A stretch of DNA of 64,000 nt, from NCBI GenBank assembly GCA_963762315.1, contig CAVXKO010000003.1, positions 496,001-560,000 of the forward strand, written 5' to 3'. Below are positions 15,957 to 25,704 of this stretch, in pieces; position 1 is the first letter of the stretch; each line of letters opens with the position of its first letter. The stretch is from RPQJ01 sp963762315 (GTDB lineage: Bacteria; Pseudomonadota; Gammaproteobacteria; Steroidobacterales; Steroidobacteraceae). Both the position numbers and the translations under genes were made by a program. Under the pieces are notes generated by a model that saw nothing but the letters and a program-made list of their open reading frames with translations, had not been told where the DNA came from and did no database searches.

Positions 15957-18900
15957 GTGAGCACCGGACCCCTGACACTCGCCAGCGTCGACGAGGCCCA
16001 CGCCTCGCTGCAGGTCATCGCGCGCGAGATCGCCGCAGAACTCAACGAAGCGCGCGTGGCGCTCGAGGCGTTTTCGGAACGCCCCGAGGATCGCGGCGCC
16101 CTGCATCGCTTTGCGGCCCACGTGCACCTCGCCCGAGGCGCGCTGCGGCTTGCCGAGGTCTACGGCGGCTCGCTGCTTGCCGAGGAGATGGAGCACGTCG
16201 CGCGCTACGTGGACCTGCACTCCGCCGCAGGCCGCGCCGACACGGACGGGCTCGAAGCGCTCATGCGCTCGATGGAGCAATTGCCGTCGTACGTCGAGCG
16301 CGTGGCTTCGGGCGGCCGCGACGTGCCGCTCGCGCTGTTGCCGCTCCTCAACGACCTGCGCGCCGTCCGCGGCAGCGCGCTCCTTTCGGAAGGCGCGCTG
16401 CTGCTGCTCAACCTGCGCTCCGACGAGCCGGCGCGCCCGGCCTCGGTGCATGCGGGCGATCGCGAGATCGCCGACTTCGCGCGCCGCGTCAGGCCGCGCT
16501 TCCAGCTGGCCCTGCTTGGCTGGATTCGCGGCGAGAACGTCGATGCGAACCTCGGCCATCTTGCGGAAATCGCCAACCAGGTCGAGGTGGCGGCCTCCAC
16601 GCAGCCGCTGTTCCAGCTCTGGTGGGTGGTCGGCGCGGTGCTCGAATCGCTGCGGCAGGGCGGCATGCCCGGCAGCGTTTCGATCAAGCGCTTGCTCGGC
16701 CACGTCGACCGCGAGTTGCGCCGCCTGCAGGAGACGGGCGAACAGCGCTATGCCGACGCGCCGCCGGTCGAGCTGCTGAACAATCTCCTGTTCTACGTCG
16801 CTCGCGCCAGGGACGGCGGCCCGCGCGTCGAGGGCGTGCGCCGCTCCTTCCACCTCGACCAGATGCTTGCGGTCGAGCCCGAGGACGAGTCGAGCGAGAC
16901 CTTGTCGGCGCCGAGCGTGCGTCTGATGAAGACCGTCGCGGCCGCGATCCGCGAAGACCTCACCCGCGTCAAGGACGTGCTGGACATCTTCGTGCGCAAG
17001 GGCGCGCAGCAGGTCGACGAACTCGTGCCGCAGCTCGAGATGCTGCGCAAGATCAGCGACACGCTCGGCGTGCTCGGTCTCGGCGCGCTGCGCGATCGGG
17101 TGCAGGGCGAGATCGACTCCCTGAACGCGATCGTCGACAAGCGCATCGCGCCCGACGACACCGCGCTGCTCAGCATCGCGTCCGCGCTGATCTCGGTCGA
17201 AGACAGCCTCGATGGCCAGCTCGTGCGCCTGATCCTGCCCGAGCCGCGCAGGGGCGCCCAGCCTTCCGAGCCGACGGACGAGGAGTTCCGCCTGGTCCAG
17301 GACGCCGTGCTGCGCGAGTGCATCGTCAACATGGCGCGCATCAAGGAAGCGGTCACGCAGGCGATCGCGGCGCCGACCGAGGCGCAGGGCCTCGACCAGG
17401 TTCCGCAGCTGGTCCGCGGCATCACGGCCGGCCTGCTGATGCTCGGCAAGCAGCGCGCCGTCGAGGTGATGGAGAACGTCGGCCGGGCGCTAGGGACGAT
17501 CGTGCGCCCGGGCCCGGGCGCGCTCGCATCGCCGCGCCTCGACCGCATCGCCGACGCCATCGTGGCCGTCGAGTACTACATGGAGACGCTGCAGGCCGGG
17601 CGCGCCGACCAGTGGACGATGCTCGACGCCGCCGAGGCGAGCCTCGCGGACGCGGAGCCTGCAGCGCCGCGCGTCGTGCCCCTGCGCCAGCCGCGCGGCG
17701 ACGAATCCGCTGAAACAGGGGCTGCGGCTGCGACCGTGGAACTCGAGCCCGTTGCATCTGCAGCGACGCCGGCCGTGGTGCCCGCGGAGGCGCAAGCCGG
17801 CGCCACCGCCGTGGATCGCGAGTTCGTCGACCTGTTCGTCGAAGAGGCCCGCGAGAACGTCACGCGACTGCAGGCGCTTTTCCCGCAATGGGAAGCGAAC
17901 CCGCTCGATGCGCAGGCCCTGCGCGACGTGCGCCGCGCGTTCCACACGCTGAAGGGCAGCGGCCGCATGGTCGGTGCGCGCCGTGTCGGCGAGTTTTCGT
18001 GGAGCATCGAGAGCCTCCTCAACCGGGTCATCAGCCAGACGCTCCCGCGTTCTCCGGACATCGTCGCCGTCGTGCGCGATGCCGTGGCCGCGATGCCGCA
18101 GCTGGTGGACGAAATCGAGCAGGGCGGCGAGGCCGCGGCCGACGTGGCCGGCATCATGGCCCGCGCCGATGCGCTTTCGGGCCGCGAAGCCACGGCCATG
18201 CCCCCGTCGTCGCCGCCCCGTCCTGCGCCGGTCGAAGCGCCGGCCACGGCGGTCGAGGCGCCCGTCGAGGCCGAGGCGCCGGCGCCCGCTCTGGAGACGG
18301 CGGCAGTCGTGGAGTCCGTCGAGGAAGAACTGCAGCCGCCCGACGCCGCCATGGATCCGGTCCTGCGCGAGATCTATCGCAAGGAAACGGCCGGGCACAT
18401 CGCCGTCGTGCGCGAGTTCATCGAGCGCTGCGGGCGCGGTTTTGCGCCGTATCACATCTCCGAAGCGCTCTACCGCGCATGCCACACGCTCTCGGGCATC
18501 GCGAAGACGGCCGGCGCGCGCCAGGGCATCAAGGTCGCCGAGCCGATGGAGGATTACATCCGCAAGCTGTTCGACAACGGCCACGGATTGCCCGAAGAAG
18601 GCCTGGTCCTGCTGCAAGACACGGTGCGGCTCCTCGAGACCGTTTCGGAGAACGTGGACGAGACCACGGGCTTCTTCCCTGAGCAGGGCCGGCTCGTCGC
18701 GGGCTGGCACGCGCTCGACCGCTCGCTCGACGCCGAGCTTGCCCAGCTCGCGGAGGCTGCGGAGCGCACGCTCGGCGATATCTGGCAGTCCACACCCGAG
18801 CCGTCGACCGCACCTGAACCCTCGCATGCGGCCGAGACTTCACAGGTCCCCGAGGCCCATGCCGAAGACCTGACGGAACCCTCGTTGCCGGGCCTGTCCG

Positions 18901-21539
18901 ACGCGCTCCTCGCGCCGCCGGAGCCCGACATCGATCACACCTCACCGCACGAAGCGCTGCCCGAGCCGCCGCCGCCCACGCCGCCGGTCGAAGCGCCGGT
19001 TCCGGTCGAAGCATCCGAGCCGGCAGCGGAGGAACCCCTTTCGTCTCCGGAGGTCGAGTTCGACGCCGACATCGCGGCCATCTTCGGCGAGGAAGCCACG
19101 GAGCTGCTCGAGCAGGCCGATGCCGCGCTCTCGCGCTGGGTGCGGGATCGCGCCGACACCGGCCAGGTCACCGAGCTCAAGCGCCTGCTGCATACGCTCA
19201 AGGGCGGCGCGCGCATGGCCGGCATCCGCGCCATGGGCGACGTGAGCCACGAGATCGAATCCTTCCTGACCGCGGTCGAGAGCGGTGCGACGCATGCCGA
19301 TGCCGCTGCGATCGAAGTCCTGCAGGCGTCGATCGACGAACTGCAGCAGATGCGCGACAGGTCGAGCAGCGGCCAGCAGATTCCGCCGGCGACCGCGCTC
19401 CTTGCGCGCATCCGGGAGGTCGCGGGCGCGAAGCCCGCGCCGGAGACCGCCGTCGAGCTGCCTCCGGCTCCGGTCGAGGCGATCGCCGGGGCTGCCACCC
19501 CGCCGCGGCCCGAAGCGCCGGTCGAAACGCCGGTCGAAGCGGTCGAGCCGCCGGCGGTCCCGGTGATGTTCGAGCACGAACTGCTGACGCCGAGCCTGAA
19601 CTGGCCCGTCATTCCTCCGTCCGCGGAGGTGCTCGAGCCCGAGGTGCCGGAGGCCGCGCAGTACGTGGCCGCGCAGCCGCCGCCCGTGCTGCCGGGACGC
19701 GAGCCCGTGCCGCAGAACGAGCGCCAGGAACTGGCGCGCGTGGATGCGGACCTGCTCGATGAACTGCTCAACAACGCGGGCGAGGTGAGCATCTTCCGCG
19801 CGCGCATCGAGCAGCAGATGACCTCGATCGAGTTCAATCTCGCCGAGCTCGACCGCACGGTCACGCGCCTGCGCGAGCAGTTGCGCAAGCTCGAGATCGA
19901 GACCGAGGCGCAGATCCTCAACAAGCACCAGGACGATTTCGGGCACCGCGCCGATTTCGACCCGCTCGAGCTCGATCGCTATTCCATGATCCAGCAGCTC
20001 TCGCGGGCGCTCGCCGAGTCGGTGAGCGACGTCGGCAGCATCGAGGGCCTGCTCGAGAACCTGAACCGCGAGACGCAGACCCTGCTGCAGCAGCAAGGCC
20101 GCGTGGTCGCGGAGGTGCAGAACGGCCTGATGCGCACGAGGATGGTCCCGTTCCAGCGACACGTGCAGCGGCTCACGCGCCTCGCGCGGCAGGCGGCGAA
20201 CGAGGAGGGCAAGCGGGTCGAGCTGGTCGTCGAGGGCGGCTCCGGCGAGATCGACCGCCAGGTGCTCGAACGCATGCTGCCGCCGTTCGAGCACATGCTG
20301 CGCAATTCCATCGTGCACGGCATCGAGACCCCGGCCGAGCGCATGGCCGCCGGCAAGCCGGAGACCGGCACCCTCACGATGAAGCTGCAGCGCGAGGGCG
20401 CCGAGGTCGTGATCCTCGTCGAGGACGACGGCGCCGGCCTCGACGTGCCGGCCATTCGCGCCAAGGCGCGCCAGATGGGCCTGTTGCGCCCGGATCAGGA
20501 CCTCACCGACGAACAGGCGTTGCAACTGATCCTCGAGCCCGGCTTTTCCACCGCGGGCCGCCTCACGCAGCAGGCGGGGCGCGGTGTCGGCATGGACGTG
20601 GTGGCCACCGAGGTCAAGAAACTCGGCGGCGGGCTGTTCATCGAGTCGACGCCCGGTCGAGGCGCTCGATTCACGATCCGCCTGCCGTTCACGCTCGCGA
20701 TCACGCAGGCGCTCATCGTGCGCGTGCACGACGAGCTGTTCGCGCTCCCCGTGGCGACGGTGGAGGGCGTGGCGAGGCTGCAGCGCTCGGAGATCGAGCG
20801 CCACCTCGCGGAGGAGCAGCCGACGTTCACGTACGGCGGCAACACGTATCGCTTCCAGCACCTCGGGTCGTTCGTCGGCACGGGGCCGTCCACGCTGCCC
20901 GAGACCGACGCCGCGCTCGCCGTGATCCTCGTGCGCGCCCGCGAGCATTCGACGGCATTCGTCACTGACGAGCTCGTGGGCAGCCGCGAGATCGTGGTGA
21001 AGTCGGTCGGCCCGCAGATCGCGGCCATCCGCGGCATTTCGGGCGCCACGATCCTCGGCGACGGGCGCATCGTGGTCATCCTCGACGTGGGCGCGATGGT
21101 GCGCTCGGAGTGGCGCACGCGGCTCACGGAAACGGTCGCGCGTACGACCCGCGACGACCGCATCTTCTGCCTCGTGGTGGACGATTCGATCACGGTGCGC
21201 CGCGTCACGCAGCGCCTGCTCGAGCGCAACGGCATGCGCGTCATGACGGCGAAGGACGGCGTGGAGGCGCTCGCTGTCATGCAGGAGCACATTCCCGACG
21301 TCATCCTGCTCGACATCGAGATGCCGCGCATGGACGGCTACGAGGTCGCTGCGCACGTACGCAATGACGCGCGCACCGCCGACGTGCCGATCATCATGAT
21401 CACCTCGCGCGTGGGCGACAAGCACCGGGCGCGGGCGATCGAGCTCGGCGTCGACGACTACCTCGGCAAGCCGTACCAGGAAAGCCAGCTGCTCGACGCG
21501 ATCGAGCCGCTCGTGCTGGCCCGGCGGCGCCAGGAATGA
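15957..21539 (+). CDS. chpA: Hybrid chemotaxis kinase ChpA/PilL
   Basis: This is a very large CheA-type kinase of 1860 residues. The N-terminal 550 or so residues resemble the FimL/ChpA N-terminal region. Phosphotransfer domains carry His in RAFHTLKGSGRM near 663, RACHTLSGIAKT near 841 and LLHTLKGGARM near 1078. Proline- and glutamate-rich linkers separate them. The ATPase has HMLRNSIVHGIE near 1448, EDDGAGLD near 1490 and GRGVGMDVV near 1545. A CheW-like domain follows, then a receiver with phospho-Asp in VILLDIEMPRMDGY near 1783. The start is the GTG at 15957. It is the central kinase for PilG and PilH. Confidence 0.95.
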   Translation: MSTGPLTLASVDEAHASLQVIAREIAAELNEARVALEAFSERPEDRGALHRFAAHVHLARGALRLAEVYGGSLLAEEMEHVARYVDLHSAAGRADTDGLEALMRSMEQLPSYVERVASGGRDVPLALLPLLNDLRAVRGSALLSEGALLLLNLRSDEPARPASVHAGDREIADFARRVRPRFQLALLGWIRGENVDANLGHLAEIANQVEVAASTQPLFQLWWVVGAVLESLRQGGMPGSVSIKRLLGHVDRELRRLQETGEQRYADAPPVELLNNLLFYVARARDGGPRVEGVRRSFHLDQMLAVEPEDESSETLSAPSVRLMKTVAAAIREDLTRVKDVLDIFVRKGAQQVDELVPQLEMLRKISDTLGVLGLGALRDRVQGEIDSLNAIVDKRIAPDDTALLSIASALISVEDSLDGQLVRLILPEPRRGAQPSEPTDEEFRLVQDAVLRECIVNMARIKEAVTQAIAAPTEAQGLDQVPQLVRGITAGLLMLGKQRAVEVMENVGRALGTIVRPGPGALASPRLDRIADAIVAVEYYMETLQAGRADQWTMLDAAEASLADAEPAAPRVVPLRQPRGDESAETGAAAATVELEPVASAATPAVVPAEAQAGATAVDREFVDLFVEEARENVTRLQALFPQWEANPLDAQALRDVRRAFHTLKGSGRMVGARRVGEFSWSIESLLNRVISQTLPRSPDIVAVVRDAVAAMPQLVDEIEQGGEAAADVAGIMARADALSGREATAMPPSSPPRPAPVEAPATAVEAPVEAEAPAPALETAAVVESVEEELQPPDAAMDPVLREIYRKETAGHIAVVREFIERCGRGFAPYHISEALYRACHTLSGIAKTAGARQGIKVAEPMEDYIRKLFDNGHGLPEEGLVLLQDTVRLLETVSENVDETTGFFPEQGRLVAGWHALDRSLDAELAQLAEAAERTLGDIWQSTPEPSTAPEPSHAAETSQVPEAHAEDLTEPSLPGLSDALLAPPEPDIDHTSPHEALPEPPPPTPPVEAPVPVEASEPAAEEPLSSPEVEFDADIAAIFGEEATELLEQADAALSRWVRDRADTGQVTELKRLLHTLKGGARMAGIRAMGDVSHEIESFLTAVESGATHADAAAIEVLQASIDELQQMRDRSSSGQQIPPATALLARIREVAGAKPAPETAVELPPAPVEAIAGAATPPRPEAPVETPVEAVEPPAVPVMFEHELLTPSLNWPVIPPSAEVLEPEVPEAAQYVAAQPPPVLPGREPVPQNERQELARVDADLLDELLNNAGEVSIFRARIEQQMTSIEFNLAELDRTVTRLREQLRKLEIETEAQILNKHQDDFGHRADFDPLELDRYSMIQQLSRALAESVSDVGSIEGLLENLNRETQTLLQQQGRVVAEVQNGLMRTRMVPFQRHVQRLTRLARQAANEEGKRVELVVEGGSGEIDRQVLERMLPPFEHMLRNSIVHGIETPAERMAAGKPETGTLTMKLQREGAEVVILVEDDGAGLDVPAIRAKARQMGLLRPDQDLTDEQALQLILEPGFSTAGRLTQQAGRGVGMDVVATEVKKLGGGLFIESTPGRGARFTIRLPFTLAITQALIVRVHDELFALPVATVEGVARLQRSEIERHLAEEQPTFTYGGNTYRFQHLGSFVGTGPSTLPETDAALAVILVRAREHSTAFVTDELVGSREIVVKSVGPQIAAIRGISGATILGDGRIVVILDVGAMVRSEWRTRLTETVARTTRDDRIFCLVVDDSITVRRVTQRLLERNGMRVMTAKDGVEALAVMQEHIPDVILLDIEMPRMDGYEVAAHVRNDARTADVPIIMITSRVGDKHRARAIELGVDDYLGKPYQESQLLDAIEPLVLARRRQE

Positions 21540-21552
21540 ACCAGGAGCCGCG

Positions 21553-22023
21553 ATGAACGCCGCGACGGACGAGCTCTATTGCCTGCTGGTGCCGCTCTCG
21601 GAAGATCGCGTGCTGGTGCCGCGTTCGTGCGTCACCGAGGTGATCAATTACCAGGCGCCGACGCCGATGGAAGGCGCGCCGGCCTGGTACCTAGGCACGG
21701 TTGCGTGGGGCGGGCGCCGCGTGCCGCTCGTGTCGTTCGAGGCTGCCTGCGGCCGCCAGCCGCCGCGCACCAGCGGGCGCACCCGCATCGTCGTGATGCA
21801 GGGCATCACGAGCCACACGGCGGGCGGCCACTTCGCCGTGCTGACCCAGGGTTTCCCTCAGCTCGTGCGGGTCGCAGCGGACGTGCTTCAGGCGGACGAC
21901 ACCCGGTCATTCGGTGATCGCGGCCCCGTCGCCTGCCAGGTGCGGATGCTGAGCGAGTATCCGCTGCTGCCGGACTTCGAGCGTCTCGAGGAAATGATCA
22001 GCGAGGAGACACGCGCCGCGTGA
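21553..22023 (+). CDS. chpC: CheW-like protein ChpC
   Basis: This 156-residue CheW-domain protein follows chpA by 13 bp with a good AGGAG site. The N-terminal segment LYCLLVPLSEDRVLVPRSCV and the loop PAWYLGTVAWGGRRVPLVSF match ChpC, the second adaptor of the Pseudomonas Pil-Chp system. It may connect other receptors to ChpA. It is the last gene of the plus-strand pilus run and converges with rsmE, with 18 bp between their stops. Confidence 0.85.
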   Translation: MNAATDELYCLLVPLSEDRVLVPRSCVTEVINYQAPTPMEGAPAWYLGTVAWGGRRVPLVSFEAACGRQPPRTSGRTRIVVMQGITSHTAGGHFAVLTQGFPQLVRVAADVLQADDTRSFGDRGPVACQVRMLSEYPLLPDFERLEEMISEETRAA

Positions 22024-22041
22024 GGCGCGCTTCGAGGCGTG

Positions 22042-22776
22042 CTACTGCAGGTCGCCCCACAGCGCCTGCAGTACGGTCAGCGCCACGATGCCGGCCGTTT
22101 CCGTTCGCAGCACGCGCGGCCCCAGCCTTACCGGCGCGAATCCCGCCTGCGCGGCCCGCTCGAGTTCGGCGTCATCCAGCCCGCCTTCCGGGCCGATCAG
22201 CAGTTTGACGCGCGGGGTCACGCTCGCAAGTCCCGCGAGCGACGCGGGTCCGCTCGGGCTCAGCACGAAGCGCTGGCCTTCCCGCGGCGCGCTGGCGAGG
22301 TACGCGGCCAGTTCCTGGGGCGCGCGGACGTCCGGCGGCACGCTGCGGCCGCACTGTTCGCACGCGCCCGCCACGATCGCCTGCCAGTGCCGCAGCTTCT
22401 TCGCCGCCTGCTTCTCGTCGAGCCGGACGACGCTGCGCGCGGACAGCACCGGCACGATCGCGCGCACGCCGAGCTCGGTAGCCTTCTGCAGCGTCCAGTC
22501 CATGCGCTCGCCGCGCGAGACCGCCTGCACGAGCGTGATGCCGAGCGGCGATTCGGGCAGGCCCGGCGTGCGGCTGCCGACCCGGACCTGCACGCGGTCG
22601 CCCTCGATGGCGAGAATCTCGCACCGGTAGTCGCCGCCGCTGCCGTCGAACGCGACGATCGGCGCGCCGGCCCGCAGTCGCAGCACGCGGGAGACGTGAT
22701 AGGCGGCCGCTTCCGGCAGGAGCAGGTCGCTGTCGGTCGCCAGCGGCTGGTCGACGTAAACGCGGATCAGTCGCAT
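22042..22776 (-). CDS. rsmE: 16S rRNA m3U1498 methyltransferase RsmE
   Basis: This SPOUT-class enzyme methylates U1498 of 16S rRNA with S-adenosylmethionine. The 244-residue protein starts MRLIRVYVD with the N-terminal PUA-like part (AAYHVSRVLRLRAG). The knot motifs are present: QAVSRGERMDWTLQKATELG, LLIGPEGGLDDAE and LGPRVLRTETA. It overlaps the end of bioA by 10 bp, the same pairing seen in Pseudomonas. Confidence 0.95.
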   Translation of the reverse strand: MRLIRVYVDQPLATDSDLLLPEAAAYHVSRVLRLRAGAPIVAFDGSGGDYRCEILAIEGDRVQVRVGSRTPGLPESPLGITLVQAVSRGERMDWTLQKATELGVRAIVPVLSARSVVRLDEKQAAKKLRHWQAIVAGACEQCGRSVPPDVRAPQELAAYLASAPREGQRFVLSPSGPASLAGLASVTPRVKLLIGPEGGLDDAELERAAQAGFAPVRLGPRVLRTETAGIVALTVLQALWGDLQ

Positions 22777-24131
22777 GTGGCCTTCACGATGCCGTCGCGC
22801 GCAGTCGCCACGAGACGGTCGATCTGCTCCGGCGTGATGACGTAGGGTGGCATGAAGTACACGACGTTGCCGATCGGGCGCAGCAGCGCCTCGTGCTCGA
22901 GGCCGTGCCGGTAGACACGCAGGCCACGCCGCTCCTGCCAGTCAAAGGGATTACGGCGATCGCCGCCCCGGGCGAGCTCGGCCGCGACGATCATGCCCGT
23001 CTGCCGGACTTCCGTGACGTGATCGAGGTCCGCGAGTTCCTGCGCGCGCCGCCCGAGGTGCGCGGCCAGTTCGCGATTGCGCTCGATCACATGGTCCGAG
23101 GCGAAGATGTCGAGTGTCGCGAGCGCAGCGGTGCAGGCGAGCGCATTGCCGGTGTAGCTGTGCGAATGCAGGAACGCCCGCAGCTTCGCGTACTCGTCGT
23201 AGAACGCCTCGTAGACGCTCTCCCTGGTCAGCACGGCCGAGAGCGGCAGGTAGCCGCCGGTCAGTCCCTTCGACAGGCACAGGAAATCCGGCGTGATGCC
23301 GGCCTGTTCGCAGGCGAACAGCGTGCCGGTGCGGCCGAAGCCGACGGCGATCTCGTCCGCGATCAGGTGCACGCCGTGCCGGTCGCAGGCTTCGCGCAGC
23401 AGCCGCAGGTAAGCCGGGTGATACATGCGCATGCCGGCGGCGCACTGCACCAGCGGCTCGACGATCACGGCGCACACTTCGTCGGCATGCTTCTCCAGCG
23501 CGTGCGCCATCGGCGCAAAGAGGCGCCGGCTGTGCGCTTCCCAGTCCTCGCCGTCCTCGCGCTCGTAGCAGTCCGGCGTCGGCACGGTGATCACGTCCAT
23601 CAGCAGCGGCTGGTAGATCTCGCGGTACAGCTCGACGTGGCCGACCGCCAGCGCGCCGAGGGTCTCGCCGTGATAGCTGTTGGCGAGCGTGATGAAGCGC
23701 CGCTTCCCGGTCCGTCCCGTGTTGCGCCAGTAGTGGAAGCTCATCTTGAGCGCCACCTCGATCGCGCTCGAGCCGTTGTCGGCGTAGAAGCAGCGCGAGA
23801 GGCCGGGCGGGGCGAGCTGCGTCAGGCGCTCGGCGAGCGCCACCGCCGGCTCGTGCGTGAAACCCGCGAGGATCACGTGCTCCAGGCGGCCGAGCTGCGC
23901 CGTGAGCGCGGCATTGATCCGCGGGTTCGCGTGGCCGAACAGGTTGACCCACCAGGAGCTGATGGCGTCCAGGTAGCGCCGGCCGTCGTGGTCGTACAGC
24001 CAGACGCCTTCGCCACGCGCCACCGGGATCATCGGCAGCCACTCGTGGTCCTTCATCTGCGTGCACGGGTGCCACACGACGCGCAGGTCGCGCTCGGCGA
24101 GCGGGTGCAGCGGATGACGCGTTCTGTCCAC
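22767..24131 (-). CDS. bioA: Adenosylmethionine-8-amino-7-oxononanoate aminotransferase
   Basis: This PLP enzyme of biotin synthesis makes 7,8-diaminopelargonate, using S-adenosylmethionine as amino donor. The protein has 454 residues. The N-terminal WHPCTQMKDHEWLPMIPV and the substrate-site SSWWVNLFGH are hallmarks of BioA. The PLP Lys lies in LSKGLTGGYLPLS near residue 288. The segment HSHSYTGNALACTAALA also fits. Other bio genes are not in the window. It diverges from ampD across about 60 bp. Confidence 0.95.
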   Translation of the reverse strand: MDRTRHPLHPLAERDLRVVWHPCTQMKDHEWLPMIPVARGEGVWLYDHDGRRYLDAISSWWVNLFGHANPRINAALTAQLGRLEHVILAGFTHEPAVALAERLTQLAPPGLSRCFYADNGSSAIEVALKMSFHYWRNTGRTGKRRFITLANSYHGETLGALAVGHVELYREIYQPLLMDVITVPTPDCYEREDGEDWEAHSRRLFAPMAHALEKHADEVCAVIVEPLVQCAAGMRMYHPAYLRLLREACDRHGVHLIADEIAVGFGRTGTLFACEQAGITPDFLCLSKGLTGGYLPLSAVLTRESVYEAFYDEYAKLRAFLHSHSYTGNALACTAALATLDIFASDHVIERNRELAAHLGRRAQELADLDHVTEVRQTGMIVAAELARGGDRRNPFDWQERRGLRVYRHGLEHEALLRPIGNVVYFMPPYVITPEQIDRLVATARDGIVKATCD

Positions 24132-24190
24132 GGTCGCAGTCTAATTCAATCACGTTGGCGCTCGCGCCGCCGGAGCGGCATCATTGACCC

Positions 24191-24802
24191 ATGCGCAAGC
24201 ACCGCCCCGCGAAGCACCGGATTGCGCGCCTCGATCCCGACCCGGCCACCGGGCTGCTGGGCGGGGCGCGCCAGGTGCCGTCGCCCAACTGCGACGAGCG
24301 CCCGCCCGGGGTCGAGCCCGACCTGATCATCCTCCACGGCATCAGCCTGCCGCCCGGCGAGTTCGGCGGGCCGTGGATCGACCGGCTCTTCACCAACCGG
24401 CTCCCGGCCGACGAACACCCGTATTTCGCCGAAATCGCCGCACTGCGGGTCTCGGCGCACGTCCTGGTCCGTCGCGACGGGGAGGCGGTCCAGTACGTGC
24501 CGTTCCACCAGCGTGCCTGGCACGCAGGTGTCTCCAGCTGGGAAGGCCGGGAGCGCTGCAACGACTACTCGATCGGCATCGAGATCGAGGGAACCGACGC
24601 CTCGGCGTACGAGGAGCCCCAGTACGCCACCGTCGTGGCCCTGATCGTCGAGCTGTGCCGGGCCTATCCCAGCCTTTCCATCGAGCGGGTGGTCGGTCAC
24701 AGCGACGTCGCGCCCGGCCGCAAGTCCGACCCGGGCATCGCGTTCGACTGGCCGCGACTGCGGACCGAGGTTCGCCTCGCGTGGGGGCTGGGGAACCCAT
24801 GA
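24191..24802 (+). CDS. ampD: 1,6-anhydro-N-acetylmuramoyl-L-alanine amidase AmpD
   Basis: This cytoplasmic zinc amidase cleaves anhydro-muropeptides during cell-wall recycling. The 203-residue protein carries zinc ligands in ILHGISLPPGEFGG (His near 48) and in VGHSDVAPGRKSDPG (His near 170, Asp near 180). The segment WHAGVSSWEGRERCNDYSIG is characteristic of AmpD rather than the outer-membrane amidase AmiD. Its stop overlaps the ampE start. Loss of AmpD derepresses ampC in bacteria that have it; no ampC or ampR is seen here. Confidence 0.94.
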   Translation: MRKHRPAKHRIARLDPDPATGLLGGARQVPSPNCDERPPGVEPDLIILHGISLPPGEFGGPWIDRLFTNRLPADEHPYFAEIAALRVSAHVLVRRDGEAVQYVPFHQRAWHAGVSSWEGRERCNDYSIGIEIEGTDASAYEEPQYATVVALIVELCRAYPSLSIERVVGHSDVAPGRKSDPGIAFDWPRLRTEVRLAWGLGNP

Positions 24803-25704
24803 ATCTCCTCGCGCTCCTCTTCGCCCTGGCCTGCGAGCGTGGTCTGACGCACCTGCTGCGGCTGCGTGAGGCCCGATGGCTCGATCGCTATTGCAGCCGG
24901 GCGGGCGCCTGGCTGGCGGCGCGCAGCGGCCCGGGGCTGCTGCTCGGCACGGTCGTCGTGGTCCTGTTGCCCGTGCTGCCGATCGCGCTCGTGTCGCGGA
25001 TGCTCGGTTCGGAACTGCTCGGCCTGCCGCAGTTTGCGTTCGCGGTGTTCGTGCTGCTCTTTTCGTTCGGGCCGCGCGACCTGAAGGACGAGGTCGACGA
25101 TTACGTCGCCGCACTCGAGCGGGGCGATCGCGATGCTGCGTCGGCCGGCGCCCGCGCCTTGCTCGAGGGCGATGCCGAGCGCCACGCGCATGGCGCGCGC
25201 GCAGCGATCGAGGAAGCCGTGTTCGTGCAGGCCAACAACCGCATCTTCGGCGTCATCTTCTGGTTCGTCGTGTTTGGTGCTGCAGGCGCGTGGCTGTTCC
25301 GCGTGAGCGACCTGCTGCGTCGCCGTGCGGCGTTCGAAGCCCTGCGCTCGAACGTCCCGGCGGGCGGCGACTCGTTCAGCGGCACGCTCGCGAAAGTGCA
25401 CGGCGTGCTGGCATGGGTGCCGGCTCGTCTCGCCGCCCTGTCGTATGCGCTCGCGGGCAGCTTCGAGGACGCGGTCGGCAACTGGAAGGCGGCCGTCGAC
25501 GGCGCCAGCCAAGGGCTGCTCGACCGCAGCGAGGACCTGCTTGCCCGCGTCGGCTGCGGGTCGCTGCGGCCGAGCCTTGCGAGCGTGCCCGCGGACGGGC
25601 TCGACGTGGCGACCGCGCGCGGAGCGCTGCGCATCGTGGTGCGCGCGCTCTGGATCTGGCTGGTGGTGGTGGCGGCACTGGTGCTGGCAGGGAGCGCGGT
25701 TTGA
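24799..25704 (+). CDS. ampE: AmpE-like regulatory membrane protein
   Basis: This is an inner-membrane protein of 301 residues with hydrophobic segments near 50-70 (LLGTVVVVLLPVLPIALV), 75-92 (FAFAVFVLLFSFGPRDL), 150-170 and at the C-terminus (IVVRALWIWLVVVAALVLAG). The motifs FGPRDLKDEVDDYV and NNRIFGVIFWFVVFG are those of AmpE/CobD-type proteins. It starts at the ATG overlapping the ampD stop, so the two are translationally coupled. Its exact activity is not established for the family. Confidence 0.88.
   Translation: MNLLALLFALACERGLTHLLRLREARWLDRYCSRAGAWLAARSGPGLLLGTVVVVLLPVLPIALVSRMLGSELLGLPQFAFAVFVLLFSFGPRDLKDEVDDYVAALERGDRDAASAGARALLEGDAERHAHGARAAIEEAVFVQANNRIFGVIFWFVVFGAAGAWLFRVSDLLRRRAAFEALRSNVPAGGDSFSGTLAKVHGVLAWVPARLAALSYALAGSFEDAVGNWKAAVDGASQGLLDRSEDLLARVGCGSLRPSLASVPADGLDVATARGALRIVVRALWIWLVVVAALVLAGSAV

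Noticed and set aside
13742..16045. 767-codon minus-strand frame opposite pilJ
   Set aside because: It shadows an intact, well-conserved receptor and shows no domain.
18942..21425. 827-codon minus-strand frame opposite chpA
   Set aside because: Same reason: an antisense shadow of the kinase, with no recognisable protein features.
24876..25700. Long frame upstream of and continuous with btuF
   Set aside because: It overlaps ampE in another frame; the BtuF signal peptide begins only at the TTG at 25701.
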